Assembly (NCBI GenBank): GCA_041686195.1
Contig: JAWLEI010000115.1
Location: forward strand, 1 to 7,893
Reading direction: 5' to 3'
Source: Desulfovermiculus sp041686195
Lineage (GTDB): Bacteria > Desulfobacterota > Desulfovibrionia > Desulfovibrionales > Desulfothermaceae
Length of the DNA stretch: 7,893 nt
The notes under the pieces are model-generated. The model saw nothing but the letters and a program-made list of their open reading frames with translations. It was not told where the DNA came from and searched no databases. The translations under genes were made by a program, and so were the position numbers. This document shows, piece by piece, positions 5,971-7,893 of the stretch. How positions within the stretch are numbered: position 1 is the stretch's first letter; every line of letters starts with the position of its first letter.

Positions 5971-6313
5971 TTCAGGCAGGTCTTCTGACTTCCGGATCGT
6001 CCTACGTGCCCGGCACTCACTTCATGAATGTTTTGTCGCCAGCAGAACCTGTTAACTTATTATCAGATAACCTGGTTATACGCAACAAACAACAATAAAG
6101 TGAGTGCCGGGCTCACCGCGCCTTCCCACCCGGCACTCAATTGTCATTTATCCCCGTTGGGGATAAATTGTGCTTTATCAAAACAATTGAGAGCCGGACA
6201 GTGGCCTTTTGCGGCTTTTGTCCCCGGCTACAGCGGTGGGTCCGTCCCTGATTCAGACAGGGTTCCCTTTTACGTCCTGTGTTTTGGCCACCAAAACACT
6301 ATGGACACCTGAA
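5971..6313 (-). promoter_or_regulatory. Cobalamin riboswitch (aptamer with enlarged peripheral helices)
   Basis: On the minus strand the conserved landmarks appear in order: a 9-bp hairpin GTGTTTTGG/CCAAAACAC (6299-6279), AAAAGGGAAC (about 6271-6262), CACCGCTGTAGCCGG, the B12-box segment GGCCACTG (6206-6199), GGGAAGG, GACGATCCGG and the 3' hallmark AAGTCAGAAGACCTGCCTG (5991-5973). The 5' TTCAGG can pair with the 3' CCTGAA to close P1. It is about 340 nt, longer than usual, because of two expanded arms: a 14-position stem (6184-6197 with 6130-6143, one mismatch) capped by a perfect 10-bp hairpin (6146-6155 with 6159-6168), and a perfect 15-bp stem (6098-6112 with 6008-6022) holding a 75-nt loop. 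It should bind adenosylcobalamin and repress the btuC-D-F-cbiL-Gate operon through the terminator at 5870-5909. Confidence 0.95.
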
Positions 6314-6327
6314 CAAATGAACTTCAA

Positions 6328-6356
6328 AGCATATCCGGGTCAGGGAGGAAGGTCAA
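6328..6356 (-). promoter_or_regulatory. Sigma70-type promoter of the riboswitch operon
   Basis: On the minus strand, TTGACC (6356-6351) and TATGCT (6333-6328) are separated by exactly 17 bases. Transcription would start near 6321, a few bases before the closing helix of the riboswitch, which is where it is expected. The neighbouring stretch 6357-6407 holds a bulged hairpin (6373-6407) just past the toxin stop codon, with no T run. Confidence 0.7.
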
Positions 6357-6407
6357 GGCAAGAGAATGATTGCTGACAGCGGCACCATTACCCCATATGT
6401 GCGTCAG

Positions 6408-6836
6408 TTACTCATTGTGTTCCCAGGGATTCAAGAGTTTTGCACAGCTTGGTTCCATGTCCCGGGTGTTCCGGGTGACAACCGTCAAATCATGGGTTAG
6501 GGCAGTGGCAGCGATGAGTGCATCCATGACCGGCATCGGCTTTCCGTCCTTTTCAGCTCTGCCCTGGATGTGACCCCATGTTTGAGCCACATCGAAGTCT
6601 AGAGGTATGATTCGGCCTGCAAACCGATTCTGAAGGTCGATGTTCAACCAATGCTGCAAGCGCTCTTTCTTGTCTGAAGGCGGAAGCCTGGAGATCCCTT
6701 TTTGCAATTCGCCGATTGTTAACGAACTTAAGAATAAGCGCTCTTCTGGGCATGAGTTGATCCAGGCCACAACTGGGGGAGAAGGCTTCAGCTTGACCAA
6801 ATCAGAGATAACGCATGTGTCAAGGAGAAACTTCAC
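6408..6836 (-). CDS. PIN-domain toxin of a type II toxin-antitoxin pair (VapC/FitB-like)
   Basis: This 142-residue protein is a predicted metal-dependent ribonuclease. PIN-domain acidic residues are visible: Asp6 in FLLDTCVISD (3-12), Glu43 in TIGELQKGI (40-48), Asp105 in VMDALIAATAL (103-113), and Asp126 in TRNTRDME (121-128) for the last site. Length and order are normal, so it looks intact. It starts with GTG at 6836, which overlaps the antitoxin stop as GTGA, with GGGAGG seven bases upstream. VapC enzymes generally cut tRNA or rRNA; the target here is unknown. The gene ends about 50 bases before the riboswitch promoter on the same strand. No clear terminator intervenes, so read-through into the B12 leader is possible. 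Confidence 0.92.
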   Translation of the reverse strand: MKFLLDTCVISDLVKLKPSPPVVAWINSCPEERLFLSSLTIGELQKGISRLPPSDKKERLQHWLNIDLQNRFAGRIIPLDFDVAQTWGHIQGRAEKDGKPMPVMDALIAATALTHDLTVVTRNTRDMEPSCAKLLNPWEHNE

Positions 6837-7081
6837 AGGTCAACCTCCCGGGGCAGCTCTTTACTCCGCTCAAGATCCATGGCTACGTCTTTGAGCGGTG
6901 AATTTTGAAAGAAATTAACGAGGTCACCTTGTGGTCGGGTAAGCCGAATATATTCTTCCATAGAAATAAGGACAGCAGTTTCCTTCCCCCTTTTGGAGAC
7001 GATTTGTGGCCCTTGGCGTAAACAGGCTTCAACCAGGCTGCTGAAACAATTCTTGGCATTTTGCAGAGACCAGGTTTGCAT
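6833..7081 (-). CDS. Phd/YefM-family antitoxin
   Basis: This 82-residue antitoxin is partner to the PIN toxin. It opens MQTWSLQNAKNCFSSLVEAC (1-20), followed by GPQIVSKRGKETAVLISMEEY (24-44), the Phd/YefM DNA-binding fold. The acidic-basic C-terminus ending LERSKELPREVDL is the usual toxin-binding tail. The ATG at 7081 is chosen because AGGAGG lies seven bases upstream; the frame remains open to 7213, but that extension only reads through the repeat at 7093-7200. The family represses its own operon by binding palindromes near the promoter. The inverted repeat ATTCAGCGC/GCGCTGAAT (7103-7131) just upstream is a possible operator, but it is also hairpin B of the repeat. Confidence 0.92.
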   Translation of the reverse strand: MQTWSLQNAKNCFSSLVEACLRQGPQIVSKRGKETAVLISMEEYIRLTRPQGDLVNFFQNSPLKDVAMDLERSKELPREVDL

Positions 7082-7092
7082 TGTATCACCTC

Positions 7093-7200
7093 CTGAGTCA
7101 GTATTCAGCGCCGCCTCCGGCTGCGCTGAATTATTTTTTGGGCCAAAGCGCCCAAAAAAAGAAATTTGCCGGATTGATCCAGGATCAAACTTTGGGATGT
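7093..7200 (-). repeat. Two-hairpin dispersed repeat, copy 2 (upstream of the antitoxin)
   Basis: This is an inverted copy of the repeat at 518-628, sharing GATCAATCCGGCAA (7179-7166) and the loop GCTTTG. Hairpin A (7134-7159) has a 10-bp stem, six T plus GGGC against GCCC plus six A. Hairpin B (7104-7130) has a 12-bp stem with one mismatch. Several stem positions differ from copy 1 in both partners, so pairing is kept. It ends beside the antitoxin Shine-Dalgarno and probably forms the 5' leader or promoter region of the toxin-antitoxin operon. Confidence 0.75.
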
Positions 7201-7204
7201 CTTT

Positions 7205-7340
7205 CTCCGTCATTGCCCGGCCCGGATCATGCTAGTTTGCCGGGGCAGATGCGTCAGGCAATCCAGGGTAAAGACTTTCTCTCTGCTCTGGATTCTCGCG
7301 CGGGAATGACGGACAAAGCTGGGTTTTGTTTCATGCGAGG
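7205..7340 (+). repeat. GTCATTCC-type dispersed repeat, copy 2
   Basis: It has the landmarks of the element at 227-351 in the same order: CTCCGTCATTGCC, GGCAATCCAG, CTCTGGATTC, GGAATGACGGA and the tail GTTTCATGCGAGG (7328-7340). An internal hairpin CCCGGC/GCCGGG is visible in the left half. It lies directly beside the two-hairpin repeat, as its sister does on the left side of the window, and separates the toxin-antitoxin operon from cbiA. Confidence 0.65.
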
Positions 7341-7441
7341 TATAATGAGTCTAGCCAGTCTAGCCAGCAAAGTCAATATGGCGTGATGTTTTTCTATGAA
7401 CAGCACACTCTCATAATTTATTTGTCTCCCTGGACAACCTA
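7341..7441 (+). promoter_or_regulatory. Probable promoter region of cbiA
   Basis: A perfect TATAAT lies at 7341-7346 but lacks a good -35 at the right spacing. A second candidate, CATAAT (7412-7417) with TTTTTC (7389-7394) 17 bases upstream, would give a very short leader. Two adjacent copies of GTCTAGCCA (about 7349-7366) occur between them. No riboswitch is present. I cannot choose between these candidates. Confidence 0.3.
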
Positions 7442-7893
7442 ATGAACATACCTGCTTTTCTCATAGCCGGTACCCACAGTGGGTGTGGCAAGACCACGGT
7501 GACCCTGGGTCTGATGGCTGCATTGAAGGAGCGCGGCCATAGTGTTCAGCCGTTCAAGATCGGCCCGGATTTCATCGATCCCGGACATCATACCAGGATC
7601 ACCGGCCGCCCCTCGCACAACCTGGACGGCTGGATGCTGGACAGGAATACCAATCAGGAAATCTTCTCCCGGATGCAGGAGGGGGCCGATATTCTGATCG
7701 GGGAAGGGGTCATGGGTTTGTTTGACGGGTTCTCGGCCACTGATGAGGCTGGATCCACGGCTCAAATGGCCAAATGGCTTGGGTTGCCGGTTCTCCTGGT
7801 GGTGGATGCCAGGTCCATGGCCCGGTCGGTGGCCGCCCTGGTTCAGGGTTATACACGCTTTGATCCTGAGCTCACCTTTGCCGGAGTGCTCTG
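7442..7893 (+). CDS. cbiA: Cobyrinic acid a,c-diamide synthase (CbiA/CobB), N-terminal part
   Basis: The first 150 codons are present and the frame is open through the right edge. The enzyme uses ATP and glutamine to amidate the a and c side chains of cobyrinic (or hydrogenobyrinic) acid in the cytosol. Evidence: P-loop AGTHSGCGKTTV (9-20); KIGPDFIDPGHH (39-50) and RPSHNLDGWML (56-66), which are characteristic of this family; GEGVMGLFDG (87-96); and LLVVDARSMARSVAALVQG (118-136), the DTBS-like nucleotide-binding part. The C-terminal glutaminase domain lies beyond the window. The ATG at 7442 puts the P-loop at the usual distance from the N-terminus, although no strong Shine-Dalgarno is seen. 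It is transcribed away from the uptake operon. Whether the substrate is the cobalt-containing form cannot be told from this fragment. Confidence 0.95.
   Translation, partial: MNIPAFLIAGTHSGCGKTTVTLGLMAALKERGHSVQPFKIGPDFIDPGHHTRITGRPSHNLDGWMLDRNTNQEIFSRMQEGADILIGEGVMGLFDGFSATDEAGSTAQMAKWLGLPVLLVVDARSMARSVAALVQGYTRFDPELTFAGVL

Noticed and set aside
7082..7213. Extended antitoxin start at 7213
   Set aside because: The extra 44 residues read through a dispersed repeat, whereas the ATG at 7081 has an excellent Shine-Dalgarno and gives a normal Phd/YefM N-terminus.
7205..7441. Second cobalamin riboswitch upstream of cbiA
   Set aside because: No B12-box (GCCACTG), no AAGTCAG...ACCTGCC motif and no terminator hairpin are seen in this stretch on the plus strand.

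Overview
The window looks like chromosomal DNA of a sulfate-reducer-like deltaproteobacterium (Desulfovibrionales or a close relative). This is inferred from gene content (corrin-ring synthesis genes beside a FecCD-type corrinoid importer), a moderately GC-rich base composition, and abundant small palindromic repeats between genes. No species marker is visible. The theme is cobalamin (vitamin B12): a riboswitch-controlled uptake and biosynthesis operon on the minus strand, flanked by the 5' ends of two other B12 genes that run off the two edges.

Layout. At the left edge (1-98, minus) is the start of a CbiC/CobH-type precorrin-8X methylmutase gene. Bases 99-625 hold no credible gene but carry four repeat elements. 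Bases 626-5430 are a tight minus-strand operon, transcribed btuC, btuD, btuF, cbiL, then a nucleoside-recognition (Gate) domain membrane protein. The genes overlap or are separated by 1-13 bases. Upstream of btuC is a long leader of about 890 nt: a good sigma70-type promoter (6328-6356), a large cobalamin riboswitch (about 5971-6313), an intrinsic terminator (5870-5909), and then about 440 nt of structured, repeat-rich sequence before the btuC start. Just upstream, on the same strand, is a Phd/YefM-antitoxin plus PIN-toxin pair (6408-7081). Two more repeats fill 7093-7340. A plus-strand CbiA/CobB (cobyrinic acid a,c-diamide synthase) gene begins at 7442 and runs off the right edge.

How it works together. 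When adenosylcobalamin is plentiful, the riboswitch should favour the terminator and shut off the whole operon. When it is scarce, the cell makes the ABC importer (BtuC permease, BtuD ATPase, BtuF periplasmic binding protein), the C20-methyltransferase CbiL of the early corrin pathway, and the Gate-domain membrane protein, whose substrate is unknown. No riboswitch is seen in front of cbiC or cbiA.

Most unusual points: (i) the riboswitch's two enlarged peripheral helices share one arm sequence, so a perfect alternative 11-bp helix can form between them; (ii) a roughly 110-bp repeat with two hairpins is present twice in opposite orientation, and the copies differ by paired changes that keep both hairpins; (iii) the BtuD-like ATPase has Gln where the switch histidine is expected; (iv) a Gate-family membrane protein of unknown substrate is under B12 control.
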